Position numbers and translations under genes: made by a program
Shown here: piece after piece, positions 1 through 11,433 of the stretch
Position numbering within the stretch: the stretch's first letter is position 1
Layout of the letters: every line of letters begins with the position of its first letter
The notes under the pieces: model-generated
Told to the model about the DNA's origin: nothing
Databases searched by the model: none
The model's input: only the letters and a program-made list of their open reading frames with translations
Assembly (NCBI RefSeq): GCF_026210795.1
Contig: NC_089440.1
Location: 3,038,001 to 3,102,000, forward strand
Direction: 5' to 3'
Length of the DNA stretch: 64,000 nucleotides
DNA from: Rhizophagus irregularis
Lineage: Eukaryota > Glomeromycota > Glomeromycetes > Glomerales > Glomeraceae

Positions 1-1968
1 TAGTTTATCAGCTGATTTTAGCTAAATTTGTTGGTTCATACTTTAATTATAACACAAACAACTCCACATTTTTTTTTCTTAACTTTGTACGCGTTTTAAA
101 GAACCAAATTTTTTGATCGTGATTTTCAATTTTTTTTTTTTTAAAAAAAAAAGATCAATTACACAGATATAATATTTTAATATCGAAAAAAGTTTTTTTT
201 TTTCGAAATGATGATTTTAACAATAATTCTTTCTTATTAAATTTAAAACGAACGAATAAAAAAATTTTTAGATTTTCTTTAATTTTAAAGTAAAAAGAAA
301 AATTTCTTTAAGTATTAAATAATAAAATTTAAAAAAGATGATAATTCTGAAACGATTTAATTTTTAATGTTTTAAAAGAAAAGTTATAATAAATTATTAT
401 TGTGAAAATTTGTGAAATTCGGGCTAATCGGAAGTTGAATATTTTTTTTTTTTTTCCTTCCTTATAGAATGTGCAACATTAAATTAATGTTCACTCAAAG
501 ACAACTCAAGACACTCACATTACCCAATTTGTAATTAAACGTTTGTTATGTCTTATAATCAAAAAGTCATTCGGGTAAAAAAGCGGATTATTGATATACA
601 AACCGATAGCAACGTAAAGGTAATAAGAAACATTAATGATGTAAGCTATGTGAGCATAAATTATTACAGATAAGTTATAGTAAATTACAAAATCTACCAG
701 AATCCCGAAAAACTTTTTCTTGGGACGTTTTTATTACATGATCTAACTTATCTTGGTTTAAAGACTGGTAAAACGCAATTTGTTCGGTCTCGTAAATCTT
801 TCCAATAAATCATTCTTTTATCAATATATCAACCGATAATCAGATCCTTTGATTAACTTTTCCGAAACTTCATTTAACCCAAAAACACCATGACAATTAA
901 TTTATTCATTTATTCAACAGATAAGATAACAAGCGATTACATGTGGCTAGCGACCCATTATTTTATATGGAAGTGTAAGCCCAAAGAGAGATAAATATAC
1001 TGTTAATTAAAAGAGTAAAAAAAAAACGAGAGGTGTAATAATAAAATATTATAATTATAGTGCAAATTTTAAAACTAATAAAAAATTGTACTAATTAAAT
1101 TACAAGAATTCCATTTTATTTTAATTATTATTTTTTTCTAAACCCTTTTTATTTTAGTTTTATTATTTATTTTGGTCCCTGTAGTTTTTTGTATACAATT
1201 GATTGGTTGATATCTTCAAATGAAACTTTATTCATTACATTGCATTTAATTTCACCTATTACTTTCCATTCATCTTCCCATAAACATTTAATGTATAAAC
1301 TTTCTATGAAAGAAAATTATTCAATGTATAAAATTAAAAAAATTTAATTTTTTTCTTTTTTCTTCTTTTTTAAAAAAGCTGATAAATGGTAAAATGATTT
1401 AACGAAAATGTAAAATTATTTTTGATGATCTTTCAATAATAATTATCTGTTATAATAATTATGCAAAAAAGAAATGAGAAAAAAAAAAATAGTACTAACG
1501 GATTAAAGGTTGAATCAATTTTTGATATGATTTAAAAAAAGTTAAAATCATCATTTATATTATTTTTTAATTTAGAAATTGTTCACCTTTTTAGTTTTTT
1601 TTTTTCCTTTTAATATATAAAATAATCTTAGAATAATTTTTTTTTACCTTGTTAATATAATTGTATATAACAAAGAGTTTGGGATTATCGTATTCACGCA
1701 ATTTATTCTTATACTAAATTTAGTAATATTCATCGGATTTAGATAAAAAAAAAAAAATATTTTATTTTTTTCTTATTTGGTAAGAAATTACCGTTATTCA
1801 ATTATTTAGCAAATTTGGTAATGATTTTACCTAATGAAAATAAATATATTGTATTATATTTATACGTGTTTCCATTATTTTATTCTGAATATATGCAAAA
1901 TTACGTTGTACATCGATTAAAAAAAAATTTTAAAAAATTTTAATTTAGTCATATAAAAAAAGTTTTTA
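1..1968. other. AT-rich intergenic region
   Basis: No supportable coding region was seen on either strand. The sequence is AT-rich with many poly-A and poly-T runs. It probably holds upstream regulatory sequence of the gene starting at 2178. Confidence 0.6.
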
Positions 1969-1976
1969 TATATAAA
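1969..1976 (+). promoter_or_regulatory. TATA-like element upstream of secreted-protein gene
   Basis: TATATAAA lies about 200 bases before the start codon at 2178. It is followed by a pyrimidine-rich leader (about 2060-2110) of the kind common before highly expressed fungal genes. In such AT-rich DNA a TATA match is weak evidence on its own; its position and the CT-rich leader make it plausible. Confidence 0.35.
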
Positions 1977-2177
1977 CAGATGGAATTCGCCCGGATTTTT
2001 ATTTTCCTCACTTCTAATTTCAAATATCGTTTTTTTTTTGTCAGTAAAAATTCAGCATTGTCTGAACTAACTTTAATTCTCTCACTTTTTCACCTACACA
2101 CCGAGAGCAAACATTAAATTCCTTCAGAACCATTCTCATTCATTCAATAATTTTTTTATCATTCAAAAATATTCAAA

Positions 2178-3006
2178 ATGAGAAATTCCGTTGCTATCTT
2201 GGCTCTTGTCATTTTCGTTCTCACTTTCATCAGTTCTGAAGTCTCTGCCTCTTATTCAAGCTGTCAAAAGGATTTGAAAAAATGTAAAAAAGAAAAGAAA
2301 GAAGATCGTCTTGTAATTGGTCCAAGCAAAGATGCTTTTAAAAAGAATTTGCCTCAAGATTTCTGTGCAATCTTCAAAAAAGGTGGCTCAAAAGAAGGTC
2401 AACTTAGACAAGCAAATGGAACACAAATTCTTACAGGTGTTTGCTCTAATACACCACAAGGTGAAATTCCAAAAGTTGAAAATATGCCATCAACCCTTAT
2501 CCTTTACCCAGACAATGGTGATAAAATTAAGAAAAATGAACCATTTACTATTAAAGTTAAAACACAAAAATTAGAACTTGGGTTTTTCAGTGATCCAGCA
2601 ATTACATATAACACTTTTCCTCAAGTTTTAAATAAGCATGGTTTGATTCAAGGTCATCAACATGTTACTATCCAATTTCTCGGCAAAGATAAAAATAATT
2701 TAGACTTTCCCGATGCTACTAAATTTGATTTCTTCAAAGGTCTCAATGACCCTTCTAAGGATGGAATCTTAAATGTTAAAGTTGATAAAGGTTTACCAAA
2801 GAAAGGTTTATACAGAATGTGCACCATTATCTCATCTTTCTCTCATCAATCTGTTGTATTGGTATGTATAAATGATTTTTTTGATTTGTTTTCACATATC
2901 ACGTGATTACTGGATTCTCACATTTCATTTTTTTTTTTTACTTTTTGTTCAGCCCAAGGCACAAAGAGGAGCTAGCGATGACTGCGTTCGTTTTAGCGTC
3001 GTATAA
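2178..3006 (+). CDS. Secreted protein of a conserved fungal family of unknown function
   Basis: Two exons, 2178-2861 and 2953-3006, with a GTATGT...TTCAG intron of 91 bases in phase 0; the spliced protein is about 245 residues. Residues 1-24 form a clear signal peptide (basic start, hydrophobic core, small residues at the end), so the product is probably secreted. The body carries the blocks I associate with a fungal secreted family sometimes labelled 'ribosomal protein s17-like' in basidiomycetes: 'GVCSNTPQGEIP..ENMPS', 'NKHGLIQGHQHVTIQ', 'FFKGLNDPSKDG' and a C-terminal 'GASDDCVRFSV' block. That last block appears only after splicing, which supports the intron. The family's function is not known to me. 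An apoplastic or symbiotic role is inference only. Unspliced reading would give a different 242-residue end without the conserved block. Confidence 0.85.
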
Positions 3007-3443
3007 TAAAAGGCGATTCTTCTTTCTTTCTTTCTTTTTTTTTGTTTGTCTCTCGTGTGCGTTTTACGTTTCAGACATTTCATGTCAATCACCTCCATTA
3101 ATTTCGTAAATATAGAATTTTAGTTAATAATAATTAATTTTTTTTAATATAATCTGGCATTAAAACTATTTTCCATTAATATCCTCTTTAATTACCATAA
3201 ATTCCGGTGATTATTAATTTTTTTTTTTTTGTATTTTAGTTAACGAACTTAATTTGTACAAATTTTTTCAAACAAACAAAAAAAAAAAATATAGTATATA
3301 TATAGATATATATACAAAAAAGGTTCACCGGGTGTGTTTACCTAAATTTTTTTCTTAAAAAAAAAAAGGGATTATAATATTATATTGTCCTCAATTGTTC
3401 TTCTTCCCCCTCCCCTTTAATAATGCGAACGTATATATTCTTA

Positions 3444-3475
<32 letters not shown>

Positions 3476-4325
3476 AATGGATGATCTATTTTTTTTTTTC
3501 TTCTTTGGAAAAAAAAAAAAGTTTCTTTTTTATAAAAAAAAATAGATAGATCTCTTTTTTTTTCAATTTTTTTTTGAATTAGAAAAAATAGAAAAAAAAT
3601 TGAAATGACAAATAATAATGAAAAAATAAATGATTCCTTTTTCTTTCTTCCAAGTGATGAAAGATTTTTAATTTATAAATCTATAAAAAAAAAACAAAAA
3701 TTATTATTATTATTTTTTAATGTAAAAATTAATAACTAAAAAGTCATCTCTCTATTTTAACTATTTTGATTAATGTTTAATAAATTTCCCTTATAATATT
3801 TCCCTTATAAAAAACAAATAAATTAATGAATCCTGAAGTAAATTTGTAAGAAAGAATTCAAACAAAAAGAGTTGAGAAATAAAAAGAAGACTTCACAAGG
3901 AATTTGAGGGACGTAGTTATCAAAATTTTTAAATATACTTACTTTTCATTCGATCAAGTAAAATTTAACCCTTCAGGTTCGAGTAATTTAATTAATTTTG
4001 CTTTACGAAGCCTTTCATATTCAAGATTATGGTCAATCTTCATTTGAATAAATCTAATTCTAATACTTTTACAAGCGTGATTTTGTTACAAGTTAATCAT
4101 GGTACCGTAGTACGCATTACACAGTATATATACCCTGTAAAAAAAGTCGATCCGTTTTTTATATTCCATCTTTTTTCCGTAAAAGGCTCATATTTCCGGA
4201 ATTAATAGCCTTATATCACGGAATTTATCAAATTATTTACATTTTCCGTGAATGGATCCGTGAAAGGCTCATTTTACGTACATAGTTTTTAACTTTTTAT
4301 AGAAATAACGGATAAGGGATATAAT
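3007..4325. other. Intergenic, simple-sequence AT-rich DNA
   Basis: Contains the 3' flank of the secreted-protein gene, several TA microsatellites (about 3295-3315 and 3440-3460) and long A or T tracts. No gene was seen. Confidence 0.6.
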
Positions 4326-4612
4326 AGCCCTGTTCATTTCTGTTCTGTTCTGTTCTGTTCCGATTTTTACCAAAGTTTTTAGCCAATCAAATTCATTTAA
4401 AAATCGGAACAACAACCGGAACAACGGATTAAAAAAATTGATGATCCGAGTGTTCCGAAATTTGAAAATGCAATACATGCTTTAATATGGTTGGCTAGAA
4501 ATAAACGGAACAGATTGAACCCGATTTTTCTACTCAATTTATGCCTTTTTTTAATTGGCTAAAATTAATTACACTAAAATCGGAACAGAACAGAACAGAA
4601 ATGAACAGGGCT
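4326..4612. mobile_element. Non-autonomous inverted-repeat element (MITE-like)
   Basis: A 287-bp segment is bounded by inverted repeats starting AGCCCTGTTCATTTCTG (4326-4367 and 4577-4612). The repeats contain a variable number of TGTTC pentamers, four on the left and three on the right. A TA dinucleotide sits at each outer edge, as expected for Tc1/mariner-type insertion. There is no transposase inside. The class assignment is inference; the inverted repeats are directly visible. Confidence 0.7.
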
Positions 4613-4646
4613 AATGACGTCATAGTCGTTATATCTAATCTAGGTG

Positions 4647-5030
4647 GGGGCAAATCACGTGATTCGGTGTAATTTTAATTAGATTAATTTTTTATAAAGA
4701 AAGATTAATAGAAACTTTAAAATCATAATATATAAGCGTATTTTTATCTGCTTTGCAAGTTTACATAAGGAAAAAAAGTGGATTATGAATATTGTTTTTG
4801 ACTTTACATATGAATGAACGAAACTTTGCCGATCATATCCAAAAATGGATAACGAAATTGAAAAAGTCAAATAAATCAAAAACAGCATTCAAAACCCTAC
4901 TCTGCGCTCTAAGTAAACTTGCAGAGCAGGAAAAAATGCATTTAGGATGTGTGTTTAGAATGGTTGAATATATGGTAAAAAGTTTTATTTTATGAAAACA
5001 ATTTTTTTTCGAAGTCACGTGATTTGCCCC
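4647..5030. mobile_element. Foldback (long palindromic) element
   Basis: The ends are inverted copies of GGGGCAAATCACGTGA (left from 4647, right ending at 5030). An inner pair, 4748-4764 and 4913-4929, is also inverted with one mismatch. Both pairs share the same centre (4838.5), so the whole 384 bp is a degenerate palindrome, not just a pair of terminal repeats. No clear target-site duplication was found. Short open frames inside on both strands are by-products of the palindrome. Confidence 0.7.
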
Positions 5031-5800
5031 TGCTTTAGACGACCTCTAATCTTGTATTGTTATAGTTTTATAGTCATGTTACGGTTACGTCACAATATTC
5101 GCGTACGCGATAAATTTTTACAAATATATATATACCCTTAACGTACGCAATAACAAAATATTTTTTCTCTCTCTAAAAAAATGTTATCTTGGCAATATAA
5201 GAGGTATAATAAATATTTTTGAAATATATATATATATATACATAATATAATTACCTAAAATAATCTTTTTTTTAAAAATAAATTTCGTTAGAATACGCTG
5301 ATGGCGGTATATATACCTTTAACTTTCCTCTAAAAAAATATATATTGTTTTTTTTCTTTCTAAAAAAAATATTATCTAAAAAAAAATCCGCCGCCTTAGC
5401 TCAATGGAGCTCATGTTTTTGCTCCTGAGACACGAAATTTGCAACTCTTTTCAACTACTGTCAAGTACCTCACCAACGATCCATAAGGACTTCAGTGCAA
5501 AGTGGCTCAAAAGAGGTGTGTTTTTTTTCACGAATAACTCCTAAATAAAACCAAGAACGGACTCATTGAGTCGGGGAGTTCATAAGTTTGTCTTAGGATA
5601 ATTATCTATCTTTATTTCTTTATTTATTTATTTTTTATTCTTTTATTTTATATATTTTTTTTTATATTTTTCTTTTCTTTTCTTTTTTTAATTCATTTAA
5701 TAACCAACTTAAAAATTTTGACACACTATTAACTCTCATAATAGGTTCACTTTGTCGTAAAGTAGTATTGTGACGTCATCAAGTTGTGCGTCACAAGCAG
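5031..5800. other. Intergenic region
   Basis: AT-rich, with no supportable gene. A short less AT-rich patch at about 5390-5590 begins with a tRNA box-A-like string (TAGCTCAATGG), but no credible cloverleaf or B box follows. Confidence 0.5.
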
Positions 5801-6140
5801 TCAAGATTTCCTCCAAATCATCAAGGTCTTGTTAATTGATTCTTCAAATTTTAATTGGCATTTCTCCTGAACCGGACGTTTACTTTCAAGTTGATCGAGT
5901 ATATACGCTGTCCTTACAATATCTCGCCAAGTTTCTATAATAATTAAGATTTGGGTTATAACCTCAATTCTTTCTTGGATTTTGTTCTTCTGCATCGAAT
6001 GTCAAAACATGATATGTCTGCGAATATATTGAATCCTCAATTTCAAGTTCCGCAATTGCATCGATTTGAGACACGTTAAGAACAGCCACTCCTATTTCGT
6101 GAATCTTCGTATTTCTCTTTTTGGATAATGTTTGATTATT
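5801..6140 (-). pseudogene. Decayed protein-coding remnant, possibly nuclease-like
   Basis: On the minus strand one open stretch from 5995 to 5801 is charged and helical-looking. A second stretch in another frame just upstream (about 6140-5980) carries 'KIHEIGVAVLNV' and 'TYHVLTFDAEEQ'. The first block loosely resembles the 'E.GIA.L' start of Gfd2/YDR514C-type RNase H-fold proteins. The two stretches are in different frames and neither has a convincing start or splice site, so I read this as a broken gene. The family suggestion is weak. Confidence 0.25.
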
Positions 6141-8098
6141 TAACCGATATTCTCCATTTATTCAGTTATATCGGTTACATTTCTAGTTGGGTAATTAAAC
6201 TTTGAACTTTTTTGATCGATGATTCTTTCCATGTAATTATATATTTTTGGCTGTCTCAAAGATGAGACACCATTCGAAACTCTAGAATTTTGAGAATTGG
6301 AATCATTTTAATTCCACTTCAAATACGTGGTCGTTGTGGCGGGGTTAGGGACTTCTCGGCTTAAAAAGGCTGATTTGAATCTTTGACGGGTTCTCATTTT
6401 TACAAAATAAAAGATGTAGCAAAGTAAAAAATTTTTGAGAGTGATGAAAGCAATGTTATGGTAAAAAAAGAAAATAAAATAAAAACGCAAAGGAAATAAA
6501 AAACAAGAATTACATATTTTTTTTTGTGATGATGGATCTATATTTTCTACATTTTCAATTGATGTTTCAGAACCATATAACTTACAAGTATTGATCGCAT
6601 GAAAGAAAAATTTCATTAAGCCCCAAATTTTTTTTTCTTTTTTTTGCAATTTACAGCGGGTTTAAATATCGACAAGTTGTAAAAAAAATCAAAAACTAAG
6701 ATGGGAACGAAAAAAAATGGATTTTACGATACACAAAAAAAAAAATTTTTTTATTTATAAGAGGGGCGACATAATCTAAAATAGAAAGGAATCTGAATCC
6801 GAATCCTAATCTATATCTATTAGATTACCTACTCTAAAAACTAAGAAATATAATTTTTCACCGTATTTTTTTCCTTTATAAGTGGATTCAGTTGATATTT
6901 AATTTTTTTAACAAAACGGTTGCTTAATATTTCGTTTTGTAAACATTTCGTTTTTTCTTTTTATTTAGATGAATCAAAATTATAATTGCTCAAAAGAGCA
7001 AGAGACTAAGATTTAAATGCGTAGAAAAGTGTTCGATACCAAACAGAGACAGATCAAAAATTATTTGGTTATATGCGTGAAATTTGGTTTTTTTTTTAAT
7101 TTATTATTTTTTTTTTAACGAAACCATTTCTAACACAGTTCATCCGCAATGGTTGAAATTAATATTTCAGAAATCGTACAAGACAAATAGGCCTATTGAA
7201 CTCGCTGATTCCTTAAATATATTATAAGAACTTGCGGTGAAGAATAAGAAGGTTATTGAAGAGGAATTAGACGAGCAAAATTATGATGATTTATTTTATG
7301 GTAAAGATATTTCAGTTTATCATTATGAATGGCGATTAACTATGCGCGAAATTATTTTTTTTTAAAACGTTGATTGCGTAAAATCCTACAGATTAACCCG
7401 TCCTGAAATTGAAATTTTATTAGTTGAAGAACAAGTTGATAATTTCCAATTTTTTGGCCTGATTTAAGATTTGCTATTATCGTAATGCTGGCCGAAATTA
7501 AGTTTGGCCTGGCCAAATCACAGAATTACAGTAACTATTTATCACACTCCTTAATCAATGTACTAGAAAAAGTTGGTTTTATATCAAAATTACTGCAATT
7601 CATTTTTTTCTTATTAGTGCGTGACAAAGAAAAGATGATCTTTTAAATCAATGATTACGAAAGAACCCACATAATAATCCCACTCGAAATTGAAATTTTG
7701 CTATTCAAAATGATGCAATGTACCAGAAAAAAATATTTTTATACTGCAATTTCTTTTTTCTTGTCATACGATCGATTGCAAAATCAATGATTATGTAAGA
7801 TCCCACTCAATTTAAGTTAAAAATCAATAAAATAGAATAGGTATAATAATGTGCGGACCGTCCCAAAACTTTAATCTTTTATGCTGCGACTTTCAATTCT
7901 TAAATAGATTCATTATTTAAACATAACTAATCTAATATATTTAATATTGCTAACATTTTTAACTTTTGTAATTGATATTATATATTTATTAAAATATTCA
8001 ATGTAAAATATAAAATACATAGAGTAAAAACATCAACCATTCGTCATACTATTCAAAGTATTCATTTACTAATCTAAGCTTTTTCTTACATATAATTA
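6141..8098. other. Intergenic region with a possible coding relic
   Basis: Mostly AT-rich. At about 7190-7365 (+) a short coding-like run ('ELAVKNKKVIEEELDEQ' followed by 'NYDDLFYGKD') is open but has no start codon or partner exon. It could be a relic. No intact gene was seen. Confidence 0.4.
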
Positions 8099-11000
8099 TT
8101 ATTTATTGCTAGCATTTAAATTTTTAACAAGATTATTCAATAATTCTTGTATGTCTTTTATTTGTTGTTTGAGTTCATTATTTGCTTGTTTAAGTTCACT
8201 ATTTGCTTGTTTGAGTTCATGATAATCTTTGACCGTAGGCTCTATAATTCCTACCAATTCTCTTAATCTTTTACTGATAAATGGTAGAGAATGAAATTCA
8301 GTTCTGTGATCATCAATTGCATTAATTAATTTACGAACTTCATCAACAGGCATATCATAGTAACTAAAATGGATTAAATAAATCTCTTAGTTAAGAAATT
8401 TTTTTAATAATTTAATAAAAATATTTTGATATTAGCAAAATTTTTTATACATACATCCAGTCTGGAAACCATTTATCATGACGTCTTTGAGAATATGACA
8501 TGTAAAATAATTCAATTTCCATAATAATCTTTAATTATAATTTAGAATTTTAAAAAGTTAATAAATCAAATAATATTTATTGTTATGATTAAAATTTAAA
8601 TAAAATACCTGTGCTTTTAAAAGTAAAAATTCTTCATGCTTGTTATAATTCACAATCGCCATATTAAGCAATCCAATAAATAAGTTCATAAGATAAATTA
8701 CAGTAGAAAATGTAAATAAAAAGAATAATAATGTCATAGTGGGTTGTTCAACATAGGACCATGATGATAAGGATCCTGGATCACCTAAAATATGTTCAGT
8801 TATTAATCAAAGTATTAATTTAATTGTATAAAATTTTTAATTTAAAGTAATTGATAAATTAATAATTACCTGTAAGAAATAAATACATCGCCAAAAGTGA
8901 GGTAGAAAACTTGTTAAACATATTTGTATTTGAGTCAGGGATTTGGACTAATGTATAAGCGGAATTTATTACTCCATTTGAATTAATAGAATTATACTTA
9001 GTAAGATCCGGATCAATTGACCTTAAAAGGATGAAAAATGCATGAGCAAATCCAATTATAATTAAAAATAAAACTATTAGGAATGGGAAAACCTCTTTAG
9101 CAACACCAATTATTATGGCAAAATATTTTCCAAATGATTGAAATACTCGAAAAAATAACATAAATTTAAAATTTAATAATAAATTAGAAAATGCTATAAT
9201 CCAAAGGGGTGGCTTTTCATTAATAAGCCAATATATAGATGTTATAATAGGTAAAGAATATGCTCCTAAATCTATTAGTAATAAAAAGATATTGATTATT
9301 TTTTTTAAAAAAAAAATTTAAAGAATAATCATTATATAAATTACTTACCAAATAAATTCCATGGATCTCTAACATAAATTCTTGATTTCCAAAGAAATTG
9401 TCGAATTTCAAAAGATAAATGTATAAGACCAAGTAATATTGAGAGTATAAAAAGTATCTTACGATTAAAATTGGAAATAAGATTTTGATCTAATGTAGTA
9501 GCTAATGCAAAACAAATGAAAAAAATAGTATAAAAAAACCATATCAAAAAATAATAAAGCATTCCAAAGGTTTTCCATTTAAAATCTATAATAGCAGCAA
9601 AATTCCACCATTGATAAAAATTATTGCTATCTATATTACAAAAAAGAATAGATTTTGGTTTACATAACATTTCATTCCAAGGATTATAATCTTTGCCTTT
9701 GTCTTGATATTTACAAATTTGAGGAAAAGGAACAATAAAGCTAACTGTTAGAGTTTCTTCTCTAATTAAGATAAATTTTTTATATAAAAACCATATAAAT
9801 AATGTAAATATAGCAAGTATTATATATGGTATAGATATAACAAAAAATAATAAAACTAATAATAAAACTAAACTTTCTGCCATTGTTTTAAAGTAAGCCA
9901 TTTTTGAGTACGCATATAGTGAAGTTGTTGAATTTTTAACAGATAAACAATAGGGATCTAATAAAATAGATGTAAATAAGATATATTTCATTACTAAACT
10001 AGAATAATGATGATCACATAATTCAGGTAATTTTAAACTAATAATAGGCAATAATGCCATATAATGGTAATTTTCTGTTTCAATTAATTCAATAATTTTA
10101 TCAAAAACTAATTGAATGGCGTACTTGCACATTTCATTACTATTTCCAACACTTGAAATTTCATTAATTGCCATTTGTAATATTTTTGATCCATATTTTG
10201 AAAATTCCACTGTATCATTTATAATACTTAAAATTAACTCTTTATCAAATTTTGAGAAATCATTATCAAAATTTTCAAGATTTGCCGGTAAAGTAGGTAA
10301 AGTCAATCCATCTGTGACCCAAACATTATTCTCTTTAATGTATAATGTTTTGTTTGATTTAGTTATTAAAATATTTTTAGGGTTCTCAATAACGCAAGTA
10401 CTAATATCAACTTCTTCAGAAGGATGAAAAGGATCTAGAAATCTGTATTGCCTATAGTCATCATTAAAAATAAGTAGTCCTTCAGAACCATCTTTTGAAG
10501 TTACAAACTCTACTGGAATATAATTTTCTGCGACTAAAAATAGAATAAAATTAGATTACTTAAAAAACTTATATATAATAAATATGACAAAAGTAATACT
10601 AACCATATCTTGAAACATGTATTCCAGTTTCCATTAGATATATATCAACACTTCCACTATATCTATTGTATAACGCCAATAATGTTTGATTTTTGTTTAT
10701 CATAATACCATAATGACCACGATCATAATGATTATTTACATCACCAACTAAATTGTATTGCATTTCAAAAGTCATTTTCAATAAATTCCATTGAGCCACG
10801 AAACCTTTACAATTAATATGAAATAACTTTGTTTGATAAATAAACCATTCATCCCTTCCACACATACGTTTTATATCATGCGCTTGATAACATTTCCAAA
10901 GAGTTTTGTATGATGGCTTATGTATAAAAGAGTACCTGTAAATGTGGTGTCTTTCTGATGATACAACGATTAAATTATCATTAGGAAGAAATCCCACCGA

Positions 11001-11433
11001 ATTTCCCCAATCATATTCTAGTTGAAGAAACTGACCTTCGCCACTTAAATCGATAACCTTTAAAACTACAATATGAATTATTAAATTAGACACAAAAAAA
11101 TCTCGTTTAAACATATTTTTGTCAAAATAAATACTTACAATAATTATTATAATAAAAGACCAAAATTTTTTTATATAGTACAGGCGAAATTATATCGTAA
11201 GGAGCATCAAGCTTAAAATACACATTCACATCGGGTCGTTGTTGTCCGTTCTCTTCAATGTTAACTAACCATCCATGAATTGAATTATCTTCTTTGCTGT
11301 AAGTAACAGCATATGGATCATCATCTACATACTGAGAAACAATAAGTTCATCAATTTTTTTCCCATTATGTGGTTGAGTAGGAAAATCACTGATTTTTAT
11401 TGCAGTTTCAGTAGCGTTTCTCATGCAGTTCAT
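8099..11433 (-). CDS. Ion-transport domain protein with beta-rich N-terminus and coiled-coil tail
   Basis: Seven exons: 11139-11433, 10604-11065, 9349-10533, 8870-9271, 8609-8784, 8455-8528 and 8099-8363. All introns are GT-AG and the phases agree throughout, giving about 952 residues. The N-terminal ~450 residues read like a degenerate WD/beta-propeller region ('YAVTYSKEDNSIHGW', 'LIVVSSERHHIYRYS'). Hydrophobic helices follow at roughly 474-503, 576-599, 612-631, 669-690 and 709-730. Next come a pore-like 'LTGDPGS' at about 780 and a last helix (793-822) ending 'LMNLFIGLLNMAI', as in TRP-type channels. The C-terminus has 'WIYYDMPVDEVRKLI' and a heptad coiled coil. It is probably a plasma- or organelle-membrane cation channel; ion selectivity cannot be read. 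The first in-frame ATG after an upstream stop (11482-11484) sets the start, though a further 5' exon is possible. Confidence 0.85.
8171..8220 (-). repeat. 21-bp tandem repeat coding coiled-coil heptads
   Basis: Two adjacent 21-bp copies (8171-8191 and 8192-8212) plus a partial third encode the successive heptads 'ELKQANS', 'ELKQANN' and 'ELKQQIK' in the tail of the ion-transport protein. The unit length matches one heptad, so gain or loss of a copy keeps the coiled coil in register. Confidence 0.8.

Noticed and set aside
4679-5018. Small open frames on both strands
   Set aside because: They lie within a palindromic foldback element and mirror each other; no protein features.
5390-5470. tRNA gene or tRNA-derived SINE
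   Set aside because: A box-A-like TAGCTCAATGG is present, but D-loop length, anticodon stem and B box do not fit a tRNA, and no second copy was noticed in the window.
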